Made by a program: the position numbers and the translations under genes. From positions 1 through 64,000 of the forward strand of contig JAIRNR010000094.1 of NCBI GenBank assembly GCA_031257915.1: DNA of 64,000 bases. Direction: 5' to 3'. Below the pieces are notes generated by a model that was given only the letters and a program-made list of their open reading frames with translations, searched no databases and was not told the origin of the DNA. This DNA is from Bacteroidales bacterium. Its GTDB lineage: Bacteria > Bacteroidota > Bacteroidia > Bacteroidales > P3. Positions 42,147-50,679 of the stretch are shown piece by piece; position 1 is the first letter of the stretch, and each line of letters starts with the position of its first letter.

Positions 42147-42563
42147 ATGGGCAGAATACTTTCTATTGATTATGGGCAGAAAAGAACAGGATTAGCGGTG
42201 AGCGATCCGATGAAAATTATTGCAACCGCACTTGATACCGTTGCGACGAAAGAATTGATGCCGTTTATAGAAAAGTATCTGCAAAAAGAAGATGTGGAAA
42301 CAATTGTTGTCGGCGAGCCGAAGCAAATGAACGGAATGTTGTCGGAAAGCAGCAGGTATATAGATCCGTTTGTAACACGTTTAAAAAAAGTGTATCCGCA
42401 AATTCCGATTGTACGGTACGATGAACGTTTCACGTCTAAAATTGCTTTTCAGGCTATGATAGACGGTGGTTTAAAGAAAAAAGCACGGCGGAATAAGGCG
42501 TTGGTGGACAGGATTAGTGCAGTACTGATTTTGCAGTCGTATATGGAAAGAAAAATTAAGTGA
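42147..42563 (+). CDS. ruvX: Putative pre-16S rRNA nuclease / Holliday junction resolvase RuvX (YqgF)
   Basis: RNase H-fold protein of 138 residues. It has the opening RILSIDYGQKRTGLAVSDP with the first catalytic Asp, VVGEPKQMNG in the middle and RYDERFTSKIAFQAMIDGG toward the end. The family processes the 5' end of 16S rRNA and has been linked to transcription antitermination and recombination. It is the first plus-strand gene after the divergent cysS promoter and precedes def by about 107 bases. Confidence 0.93.
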   Translation: MGRILSIDYGQKRTGLAVSDPMKIIATALDTVATKELMPFIEKYLQKEDVETIVVGEPKQMNGMLSESSRYIDPFVTRLKKVYPQIPIVRYDERFTSKIAFQAMIDGGLKKKARRNKALVDRISAVLILQSYMERKIK

Positions 42564-42669
42564 AAACAAAAAACTGTTAACTTTACGTAAAAGACGTCAC
42601 CCTGAAAATTAAAATTGCAGTCCGACCGAAAAAAGGTGCGGATATTATGTATAAAAATTACTGACGAAA

Positions 42670-43230
42670 ATGATATATCCGATTGTAGCGTATGGAAATT
42701 CAATACTCCGTACAAAAGCGAAAAAAATTGAAAAAGGCGAAATTGATGTTAAGCAATTGGCAGATGATTTGTTTGCAACTATGGAGCATACGGGCGGTAT
42801 AGGGCTTGCTGCGCCGCAGATAAATAAACCGGTAAGAGCATTTGTGATTGACGCAAATGTTTTGAGTGAAAAATATCCGGAGGGAAAAGGCGTTAAGATG
42901 GCGGTGTTAAATCCTGTGATGCTGGAGGAATACGGCGAGGAGTGGAGTTATAATGAGGGCTGCTTAAGTTTTCCCGGACTTCATGAAGATGTTGTACGCA
43001 AGTCAAAAATTCGTGTGCGTTACGAGGATACCGACTTTAATACGCACGAGAATGAATTTACAGGAATTGTTGCCCGTATAATTCAGCATGAATATGACCA
43101 TTTGGAGGGCAAGGTTTTTACCGATAAATTAAGTTCTATCAGGCGCGTTATTATCAGGGGACGACTTGATGATATTATAAAAGGAAAAGTAAAAACCGAT
43201 TATAAAACGATTTTTGCTAAAAGGAGATAA
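42670..43230 (+). CDS. def: Peptide deformylase
   Basis: Metalloenzyme that removes the N-formyl group from nascent proteins. The 186-residue product carries the three family motifs in order: GGIGLAAPQI (about 38), EGCLSFPG (about 97, Cys metal ligand) and QHEYDHLEGKVF (about 140, His ligands and catalytic Glu). Length is typical. About 107 bases separate it from ruvX; a TAACTTTA sequence near 42579 could be a weak promoter. Confidence 0.96.
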   Translation: MIYPIVAYGNSILRTKAKKIEKGEIDVKQLADDLFATMEHTGGIGLAAPQINKPVRAFVIDANVLSEKYPEGKGVKMAVLNPVMLEEYGEEWSYNEGCLSFPGLHEDVVRKSKIRVRYEDTDFNTHENEFTGIVARIIQHEYDHLEGKVFTDKLSSIRRVIIRGRLDDIIKGKVKTDYKTIFAKRR

Positions 43231-43333
43231 ATGCTATTTCGCCAAATATAAGTAACTTCGCTAATAAGATTTATTCAGGCACACATTGTTGCAAATAATA
43301 ATTAAGATATTACCAATATTAAAACAACACTAT

Positions 43334-45424
43334 ATGAAACACACAACATTTTTTTTATCTGTCTTACTTACTTTAGGCACACTGCAAGCACAAATTACAG
43401 GCAACAACACTGCACCGAAAAATCCTGTCAAATGGAAATATACTGTTGAACAGTCTTCAGGCGATGAAGCATTCCTTGTCTTTACGGCAACTGTAAATAA
43501 GGGATGGCATTTATATTCGCAATTTCTTGAAGCGGGCGGACCTCTTCCTACTGTTTTTAATTTTGAAACTTCAAATGATTTCTCGCTTATTGGTAAAATT
43601 TCCGAAAGCCCCAAACCTGTAGAAGGTATTGATGATATTTTCGGAACAAAAATTGCATATTTTGCGCGTAATGCAACTTTTAAGCAACGTATAAAAATAA
43701 ACACCGACAAAAACTTTACAGTAAAAGGTACTGTTGACTATCAGGTATGCAATGACGAAACGTGCATTCCGTTTACCGATATTGATTTCAAGTTTAATGT
43801 CAACACTGCAGCAGCAAGCAGTGAGGATGGCAGCACTGTAGCGGCACACGAAGAAACACCGTCAGACATCGCAAATGCAGACAATGCAGCGGAAAGTAAC
43901 ACAACAGCAAACGAAATAACAGTAAACAGTAACAGCGTAGCGGCAGATGACACAAAAACAGACGGCGGAATCTCGTGGGGTTTTATCCTGACCGCAATTC
44001 TAATGGGCTTTCTTGCCGTTTTAACTCCATGCGTATTTCCAATGATACCAATGACAGTATCATTTTTTATTGATACCGAAAACGGCGCAAAAGGCAGAAG
44101 CAAAGGAATTGTAAAAGGATTTGTTTTTGCTCTGTCGGTAACGCTTATCTATACTGCTGTGGGCGGCATTGTTGCACTTACAAAAAGTGCCGATTTTGCA
44201 AATGTTATAAGCACACACTGGATTCCGAATCTTATTTTCTTTGCACTGTTTATTGTATTTGCAATGTCGTTTTTCGGATTGTTTGAACTTACATTACCAT
44301 CGGGCTTATCTACGAAATTAGATGCGAAAGCCGACAGAGGCGGCATTATCGCAGCATTCTTTATGGCTACGGTACTTGTACTCGTATCGTTTGCCTGCAC
44401 AGGTCCGTTTGTTGCGGCACTGCTTGTAGAAGCCGCAATGGGAACATCGGTATTAAAACCGCTTATCGGTATGTTTTGCTTCGGACTTGCACTCGGATTA
44501 CCGTTTTTTATTCTGTCTTTATTCCCAGCCCTGCTTGATAAAATGCCCCGCAGCGGCGGCTGGCTAAATTCCGTAAAAGTCGTATTCGCGTTTTTGCTGC
44601 TCGCTTTCGGTATGAAATTTCTTGTAACAATAGACCAAACCTACAATTTTGAAATTATTACACGAGAAGCATATATAGCAATATGGATTGTACTTTTTGC
44701 ATTGCTCGGATTTTACCTGTTGGGCAAAATAAAATTTTCACATGACAGCGATATACCGCATATCGGAGTATTTCGTTTATTTCTCATTATAGCAGTATTT
44801 TCATTCACTGTTTATCTTATTCCGGGACTTTTCGGCGCACCGCTTAAAATGGTTGCACCACTGTTGCCGCCCTCTACCGCGCAGCAGTTTGATTTGTCAA
44901 AAGCCGCACCACAGGCGGCAGTCTTGTCGGGTACGGAACAGGTATTATGCGGCACGCCTAAATATTCCGACAAGCTAACATTACCCTACGGATTAAAAGG
45001 TTACTTTGATTACGAGGAAGGATTAAAATGCGCAAAAGAGCAAAATAAGCCGGTATTTCTTGACTTTAAAGGACATGCGTGTGCTAACTGTAAAAAAACG
45101 GAGATAGAAATTTGGAGTGATTACCGTGTGCAGGAAATGCTTAAAAAGTTTATTATTATAGGCTTATACTGTGATGATAAGACGGAATTGCCCGAAAGCG
45201 AGTGGGTAACGTCTAAAATAGACGGCAAAGTGAAAAACACAATGGGAAAACGTAATTTGAATTTTGAAGCGGAACGTTTTAAAACAAATACACTTCCGTT
45301 TTATCATCTGCTCGACTCTGACGGAAACCCGTTGGTAACAGATGGTATCGGTTACAGCAACGACCTTACAGTTGAAAAGTATCTTGAATTTTTACAATCA
45401 GGATTAGATAAATTTAAACCATGA
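43334..45424 (+). CDS. dsbD: Thiol:disulfide interchange protein DsbD
   Basis: Inner-membrane electron conductor of about 696 residues that carries reductant from cytoplasmic thioredoxin to the periplasm. The start at 43334 gives a signal peptide (MKHTTFFLSVLLTLGTLQAQ). The N-terminal domain has VCNDETCIPF. Eight membrane segments follow, with the redox Cys in FLAVLTPCVFPMIPM and SFACTGPFVAALL. The C-terminal thioredoxin domain has KGHACANCKKTE. It overlaps alaS by 4 bases (ATGA). Confidence 0.94.
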   Translation: MKHTTFFLSVLLTLGTLQAQITGNNTAPKNPVKWKYTVEQSSGDEAFLVFTATVNKGWHLYSQFLEAGGPLPTVFNFETSNDFSLIGKISESPKPVEGIDDIFGTKIAYFARNATFKQRIKINTDKNFTVKGTVDYQVCNDETCIPFTDIDFKFNVNTAAASSEDGSTVAAHEETPSDIANADNAAESNTTANEITVNSNSVAADDTKTDGGISWGFILTAILMGFLAVLTPCVFPMIPMTVSFFIDTENGAKGRSKGIVKGFVFALSVTLIYTAVGGIVALTKSADFANVISTHWIPNLIFFALFIVFAMSFFGLFELTLPSGLSTKLDAKADRGGIIAAFFMATVLVLVSFACTGPFVAALLVEAAMGTSVLKPLIGMFCFGLALGLPFFILSLFPALLDKMPRSGGWLNSVKVVFAFLLLAFGMKFLVTIDQTYNFEIITREAYIAIWIVLFALLGFYLLGKIKFSHDSDIPHIGVFRLFLIIAVFSFTVYLIPGLFGAPLKMVAPLLPPSTAQQFDLSKAAPQAAVLSGTEQVLCGTPKYSDKLTLPYGLKGYFDYEEGLKCAKEQNKPVFLDFKGHACANCKKTEIEIWSDYRVQEMLKKFIIIGLYCDDKTELPESEWVTSKIDGKVKNTMGKRNLNFEAERFKTNTLPFYHLLDSDGNPLVTDGIGYSNDLTVEKYLEFLQSGLDKFKP

Positions 45425-48018
45425 CGTCACAACAAATACGTAAAGCATTTCTTGATTTTTTTGAGTCAAAGCAACACGCCATTGTACCGTCCGCGCCGAT
45501 GGTAGTAAAGAATGACCCTACTCTTATGTTCACCAACGCGGGTATGAATCAGTTCAAAGATATTTTTCTCGGCAATCTCGCAGCGGAAAATACACGTATT
45601 GCCGATACTCAAAAATGTCTGCGTGTAAGCGGAAAGCACAATGATTTGGAAGAAGTAGGACACGACACCTATCACCATACAATGTTTGAAATGCTCGGCA
45701 ACTGGAGTTTTGGCGACTATTTCAAAAAAGAAGCTATCGCATGGGCATGGGAATTTCTTACGGAGAAAATGGGTATTGCCCGCGAAAATATTTACGTTAC
45801 TGTTTTTGGCGGTGATAAAAAAGACGGATTAGAAGCCGATTTGGAAGCAAAAAATTTTTGGAAAGAACACATTGACGGGGAACGGATTATCTTTGGCAGT
45901 AAAAAAGATAATTTTTGGGAAATGGGTGACACCGGTCCGTGCGGACCATGTTCGGAAATACATGTTGACATTCGTTCGTCGGAAGAAAAAGCGCGTGTCA
46001 AGGGCATAGAACTTGTAAATCACGACCATCCGCAAGTTATAGAAATATGGAATCTTGTATTTATGCAGTTTAACCGCAGGGCAGATGGTTCGCTTGCAGA
46101 ACTGCCTGCCAAACATGTGGATACAGGTATGGGCTTTGAGCGTCTTTGTATGGTAATGCAGGGCAAACAAAGCAATTATGATACGGATGTCTTTACGCCG
46201 ATAATCAAAGCCATTGCCGATAAAGCAGGTATTGCTTACGGTTCGCAACCGAAAGCAGATATTGCAATGCGTGTTATTGCCGACCATGTCCGTGCTGTTT
46301 CGTTTGCTATTGCAGATGGACAACTTCCGAGTAATAATAAGGCAGGTTACGTTATCCGCCGTATTTTACGCAGGGCAGTGCGCTATGGCTATACGTTTTT
46401 AAATCTTAAAGAGCCGTTTATCTACGAGATTGCAGATACTCTTGAAAAGCAAATGGGCAGCGCGTTTCCCGAACTTGTTCACGAAAAAAAACTTATCTCA
46501 AAAGTAATGCAGGAAGAAGAGAGCGCGTTTCTGAAAACACTTGAAAACGGAATAAAACATCTTGCCGCATTAACACAAAAAATTACAGGTGATACGATTA
46601 ACGGTGAGGATGCTTTCGTGCTTTACGATACTTACGGTTTTCCACTTGACCTTACGGAACTTATTCTGCGTGAACAGGGATTAAAAGTTGATTTGGCAGG
46701 ATTTGAAAAAGCAATGCAGCAGCAAAAAGCACGTTCACGCGAAGACGCAAATGTTGAAACAGGTGACTGGACCGTTTTACGCGAGGGCAATCATTCCGTT
46801 TTTGTCGGTTATGATTCGTCTATTGCAGATGTGCAAATAATGAAGTATCGTAAAATTGTAAAAAAGGACAGTACGTTTTATCAACTTGTATTTGACAAAA
46901 CACCTTTTTACGCCGAAATGGGCGGACAGGTGGGCGACAGCGGTACACTTGAAGACACAGTAACAGGCGAAAAGATTAAAATAATCGACACACAGAAAGA
47001 GAACGAACTCGCAGTACATCTGGCTTCCGAATTGCCCGCAAACGTTAATGCTTTTTTTGTTGCACGGATTGATTTACACGCACGCCGCCGCACAGAAGCA
47101 CATCACTCGGCAACGCATTTAATGCACCTCGCCCTGCGAAGCGTACTTGGAAATCATGTAGAGCAGAAAGGTTCGCTTGTGAATTCCGACATGTTACGTT
47201 TTGATTTTTCACATTTTCAGAAAATGACTGCTGAGGAAATACGAAAGGTGGAGAAGAAAGTAAACGGATATATACGTGCAAATTTTTTGCTCGAAGAATG
47301 GCGCAACATGCCTGTTGATGAAGCAAAAGCAAAAGGAGCCATAGCACTTTTTAACGAAAAATACGGTAACAGAGTTCGCGTTGTAAAATTCGGCGATTCA
47401 ATAGAACTTTGCGGCGGCACGCATGCACATTCTACAGGTAATATCGGATTTTTCAAAATTTTAAGCGAAAGTGCTATTGCGGCAGGTATTCGCCGTATTG
47501 AAGCCGTTGCGGGCGAAGCCGCAGAACAGTATGTTTACGGCATATCCGATACACTACGTAATGCAAAAGAGATATTAAAGACCCCTGACCTTGAAGCGGG
47601 CTTGCGCAAACTGTCGGAACAGGCAAGTTTAATGAAAAAGCAGATAGAAGTTGCGACAAAGGAAAAAGTTATTGACAGACTGGAAAAAATATTATCAATG
47701 ATTAAGGATGATTTAATTGTTGTTAATAGAGTTGAAGCCCCTGAGATAATGCGTGCTATATGCACCGAATTGCGCAAAAAAATGCCCGACGGCATATTTA
47801 TCGCTTATGGTATTTTTGAGGGTAAGGCAGCATTGCATTTAATGGTTGGCGACAATCGCGTGAAGCAGGGATTAAATGCGGGCAATGCGGTAAAAGAAGT
47901 TGCGCCGTTAATTTCCGGCGGTGGCGGCGGACAGCCGTTTTATGCAATGATTACAGGTACAAACCCTAATGGTTTGGAAGTCGCGGTTGAAAAAGTCAAA
48001 GAGATTGTTAAAAACTGA
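45421..48018 (+). CDS. alaS: Alanyl-tRNA synthetase
   Basis: Class II synthetase of 865 residues. Catalytic core: FTNAGMNQFKDIFLG, DTYHHTMFEMLGNWSFGDYF and HVDTGMGFERLCMV. The editing domain has zinc ligands in AHHSATHLMHLALR and ELCGGTHAHSTGNIGFFKI. The C-terminal oligomerisation region ends in SGGGGGQPFYAMITG. Its ATG overlaps the dsbD stop. It is followed by a 268-base intergenic region that contains the MITE-like element. Confidence 0.97.
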   Translation: MTSQQIRKAFLDFFESKQHAIVPSAPMVVKNDPTLMFTNAGMNQFKDIFLGNLAAENTRIADTQKCLRVSGKHNDLEEVGHDTYHHTMFEMLGNWSFGDYFKKEAIAWAWEFLTEKMGIARENIYVTVFGGDKKDGLEADLEAKNFWKEHIDGERIIFGSKKDNFWEMGDTGPCGPCSEIHVDIRSSEEKARVKGIELVNHDHPQVIEIWNLVFMQFNRRADGSLAELPAKHVDTGMGFERLCMVMQGKQSNYDTDVFTPIIKAIADKAGIAYGSQPKADIAMRVIADHVRAVSFAIADGQLPSNNKAGYVIRRILRRAVRYGYTFLNLKEPFIYEIADTLEKQMGSAFPELVHEKKLISKVMQEEESAFLKTLENGIKHLAALTQKITGDTINGEDAFVLYDTYGFPLDLTELILREQGLKVDLAGFEKAMQQQKARSREDANVETGDWTVLREGNHSVFVGYDSSIADVQIMKYRKIVKKDSTFYQLVFDKTPFYAEMGGQVGDSGTLEDTVTGEKIKIIDTQKENELAVHLASELPANVNAFFVARIDLHARRRTEAHHSATHLMHLALRSVLGNHVEQKGSLVNSDMLRFDFSHFQKMTAEEIRKVEKKVNGYIRANFLLEEWRNMPVDEAKAKGAIALFNEKYGNRVRVVKFGDSIELCGGTHAHSTGNIGFFKILSESAIAAGIRRIEAVAGEAAEQYVYGISDTLRNAKEILKTPDLEAGLRKLSEQASLMKKQIEVATKEKVIDRLEKILSMIKDDLIVVNRVEAPEIMRAICTELRKKMPDGIFIAYGIFEGKAALHLMVGDNRVKQGLNAGNAVKEVAPLISGGGGGQPFYAMITGTNPNGLEVAVEKVKEIVKN

Positions 48019-48061
48019 TTTTCCACAGTTAGCACAGCAAACTGACAGAAAATGTTTGCCT

Positions 48062-48221
48062 TGACAAATAGCAGGGTCAACGCATTTAAAATCTTTAAAC
48101 AATTGATTATAAGGCATTTATGAAGATTATTTTTGATGAAAATTTATAAAAATTTACGCCTATAATCCATTTATTATCAGCGAATTACCTCATTTAAATG
48201 CGTTGACCCTGTGACAAATAG
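48062..48221. mobile_element. MITE-like element (140 bp) with 19-bp terminal inverted repeats and 10-bp target duplication
   Basis: Perfect 19-bp inverted repeats lie at 48072-48090 (CAGGGTCAACGCATTTAAA) and 48193-48211. The direct repeat TGACAAATAG flanks both ends (48062-48071 and 48212-48221). The 140-bp interior is AT-rich with no coding capacity. This is the structure of a non-autonomous transposon mobilised in trans by an unknown transposase. It sits in the alaS to M23 gap; 48019-48061 and 48222-48286 hold nothing else clear. Confidence 0.88.
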
Positions 48222-48286
48222 CAGTCTGAAAGGGGGTATGTTAAATTATTCGTATCTTTACACGGCAGGATTTTTGGATCGTTATA

Positions 48287-49249
48287 ATGACTAAAAGGAA
48301 AAAGAAAAGAGTACTTGTTTTTAATCCACATTCGCTTTCCATGCATACTCATGAGAAAAGCGCGAAAGCGGTTATGCTTCGTATTTTGAGCTATTTGCTC
48401 GTAGGCAGCATATTCTTTGGTTTTGCAATGCTTCTTGTGCCGTTTTTGTCGCCACATACGCGTTCTGTGAAAGAAGATATTGATAATATGAAGCACCAGT
48501 ACGAATATCTTTCGGAAAAAACGGAAAATTTACAATCAATATTACAGGATATTCACCGTCGGGATGCCGACCTTTACCGTCTTATTTTTGAAGCAGAGCC
48601 GCCGCAAAATATGACAAGTATAAAAAGTGAATCTCTAAAATTGCACAGTCAGGAATTATCAAAAATAATTATGGAAACGCAGGAACAGATAGATTCTTTA
48701 TCTGTTGCACTCTATAATCAGAGTAAAAGTTTTGATCAGATTTATTATTTAGCGAAGCAAAAGAACGAAATTCTTATATCAATGCCTTCCATTATACCTG
48801 TGAACAAAACAGAGGCAAAAGTATTTTCCGGATTCGGTCCCCGCAAACATCCTATCTATAAAGATTTACGAATGCATACAGGCATTGATTTTGCAGGTCC
48901 GACAGGTACTCCTATATACGCAACAGGCAATGGAAGTATTATTGAGGCGGGCAATGCGGAAGGCTACGGCGGCTACGGAGTATGCTGTGTCATAGATCAC
49001 GGTTTCGGATATAAAACACTGTACGGACACATGAGTAAAACAGTTGTGCGCAGAGGACAAGAAGTTAAGCGTGGTGATTTGATAGGGTATATCGGCTCTA
49101 CCGGCGATGCCACAGGTGCGCATCTGCATTACGAAGTATGGGTTAATGATAAAAAAGTAGATCCTGTCAATTATTTCTTTGGTGACGTATCGCCTGAGGA
49201 ATATAAAAAAATATATGAAAAGGCGCAAGAGGTAAATCAAAATATGTAA
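48287..49249 (+). CDS. M23 family metallopeptidase (cell-wall endopeptidase)
   Basis: Envelope peptidase of 320 residues. A single membrane anchor (about 30-55) is followed by a coiled-coil linker and a C-terminal LytM domain. The domain carries HTGIDFAG (Hxxx Asp zinc ligands), YKTLYGHMSK and GAHLHYEVW (HxH). GFGPRKHPIYKDLRMHTGID matches active family members, so catalysis is likely. Presumed to cleave peptidoglycan cross-links during growth. Followed 5 bases later by a MerR-type gene. Confidence 0.93.
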   Translation: MTKRKKKRVLVFNPHSLSMHTHEKSAKAVMLRILSYLLVGSIFFGFAMLLVPFLSPHTRSVKEDIDNMKHQYEYLSEKTENLQSILQDIHRRDADLYRLIFEAEPPQNMTSIKSESLKLHSQELSKIIMETQEQIDSLSVALYNQSKSFDQIYYLAKQKNEILISMPSIIPVNKTEAKVFSGFGPRKHPIYKDLRMHTGIDFAGPTGTPIYATGNGSIIEAGNAEGYGGYGVCCVIDHGFGYKTLYGHMSKTVVRRGQEVKRGDLIGYIGSTGDATGAHLHYEVWVNDKKVDPVNYFFGDVSPEEYKKIYEKAQEVNQNM

Positions 49250-49254
49250 CGAGC

Positions 49255-49572
49255 ATGGACAAATTGTTTTATACTATTGGTGAAATTGCGGAAATTTTTA
49301 AAGTGAATACATCCCTTATTCGCTTTTGGGAAAAAGAATTTGATATTATTAAACCGCAACGGAATAAAAAGGGCGACCGCCTTTTTACCAAAAAAGATTT
49401 AACGAACTTTTACACTATCTACAAACTCGTAAAAGAGCAGGGATATACTTTGCAGGGTGCAAAAGACAAATTAAAAGAAAGATTGCTTACGGACGAAGAA
49501 ACAAATGCGGAATTATTGCTGCGCTTAAAGAAAATTCGCAGTTTCCTTATAGAATTAAAAAAATCGTTATAA
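49255..49572 (+). CDS. MerR family transcriptional regulator
   Basis: Small DNA-binding protein of 105 residues. It has the MerR HTH YTIGEIAEIFKVNTSLIRFW and the wing region KPQRNKKGDRLFTKKDL, then a helical C-terminus too short for a ligand or metal pocket. The M23-merR order is common in Bacteroidetes. It lies between the M23 gene and lgt; no operator is visible. Confidence 0.9.
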   Translation: MDKLFYTIGEIAEIFKVNTSLIRFWEKEFDIIKPQRNKKGDRLFTKKDLTNFYTIYKLVKEQGYTLQGAKDKLKERLLTDEETNAELLLRLKKIRSFLIELKKSL

Positions 49573-49583
49573 AATTATAATTT

Positions 49584-50375
49584 ATGGTAGAAAATTACAT
49601 TGTTTGGACTTTTGACCCCGTAGCCTTTTCGCTTTTTGGGCTTGAGGTGCGCTGGTATGGAGTAATGTTTGCGTTAGCATTCGGACTTGGTTTTTATATT
49701 TTGGGTAAAATGCTAAAACATGAGGGCGCACCGGTAGCCATCGCAGACAGTCTGTTTTGGTCTGTTGCTATCGGTGTTTTTGTGGGTGCGCGGCTGGGGC
49801 ATTGCTTTTTTTATGAGCCGATGGAGTACATTAAACATCCATTGGAAATTTTAGCAGTAAGAGATGGAGGACTTTCCTCGCACGGTGGAGGAATCGGTAT
49901 GTTAATTACAATTTGGCTTTTATCACGCAGGAAGAAATTATCGTTTTGGTATCTTATGGACAGAGTTGTTGTGATTATTGCTTTCGGCGGCGTTCTTATA
50001 CGAATGGGCAATCTTTTTAACTCCGAAATTTACGGTCACGCAACATCATTGCCATGGGGTTTTCTTTTTGTAAGAAATCATGAAGCAGTACCAAAACATC
50101 CTACGCAAATTTATGAAGCACTCTGTTACTTTATTTTATTTTTGGGATTATTCTTCTACTATTGGAAAAAGAAAGGACGTTTTAACACTGGTATTCTATT
50201 CGGATGGTTTCTGACCGGTTGTTTCAGTGCGCGTTTTCTTATAGAATTTATCAAGGAACATCAGGAGGGAATAGACCAGCAGTTACAAAGTATTAACATG
50301 GGACAACTTTTAAGTATCCCTTTTATCGTTGCAGGAATAACAATACTTTTACTCGCCCGCAAGAAACGTTTGTAA
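49584..50375 (+). CDS. lgt: Prolipoprotein diacylglyceryl transferase
   Basis: Inner-membrane enzyme of 263 residues that attaches diacylglycerol to lipobox cysteines. Seven hydrophobic segments are predicted, and the conserved region GGLSSHGGGIGMLITIW lies near residue 95. FGGVLIRMGNLFNSEIYGHA and HPTQIYEALCYF follow. It acts on the several lipoproteins predicted in this window. Start is 11 bases after the MerR gene. Confidence 0.95.
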   Translation: MVENYIVWTFDPVAFSLFGLEVRWYGVMFALAFGLGFYILGKMLKHEGAPVAIADSLFWSVAIGVFVGARLGHCFFYEPMEYIKHPLEILAVRDGGLSSHGGGIGMLITIWLLSRRKKLSFWYLMDRVVVIIAFGGVLIRMGNLFNSEIYGHATSLPWGFLFVRNHEAVPKHPTQIYEALCYFILFLGLFFYYWKKKGRFNTGILFGWFLTGCFSARFLIEFIKEHQEGIDQQLQSINMGQLLSIPFIVAGITILLLARKKRL

Positions 50376-50389
50376 GCCGGCACGACTGA

Positions 50390-50593
50390 TTACTCGGGAA
50401 CATAGATTATTTTACCCCAACGCTGTTTGAATTGCAACGTAACAAGACCTGCTATACTTACAACAAGTCCTGTAACAGTCGTTGCAAAAACGACCTGCAT
50501 ATAAGCAAAGCACGCAGATATTTTGTGAATAGTGAATTATCTTTTAGCAAACTGTTTGCCACCTGGAATAATGATTTTGAAATAATTTTCATG
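50390..50593 (-). pseudogene. Frameshifted gene relic or small membrane protein downstream of lgt
   Basis: The 304-base gap between lgt and the AsmA gene has no intact large gene. On the minus strand, an ATG at 50593 opens a frame MKIISKSLFQVANSLLKDNS. An overlapping second frame from about 50530 reads through an ATG at 50500 into VVFATTVTGLVVSIAGLV and ends IIYVPE at 50390. Joined by one frameshift they give a 68-residue protein with one membrane helix. It may be a decayed gene or a 36-residue membrane peptide (50390-50500). Family not recognised. Confidence 0.3.
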
Positions 50594-50679
50594 TAAAAGG
50601 GGATTTCCGGATTTTTTATACCAATAAAAAGGGATTTGAGTTTATAATTTCTTAACTTTACCGATTAAGATTGTTTTAC

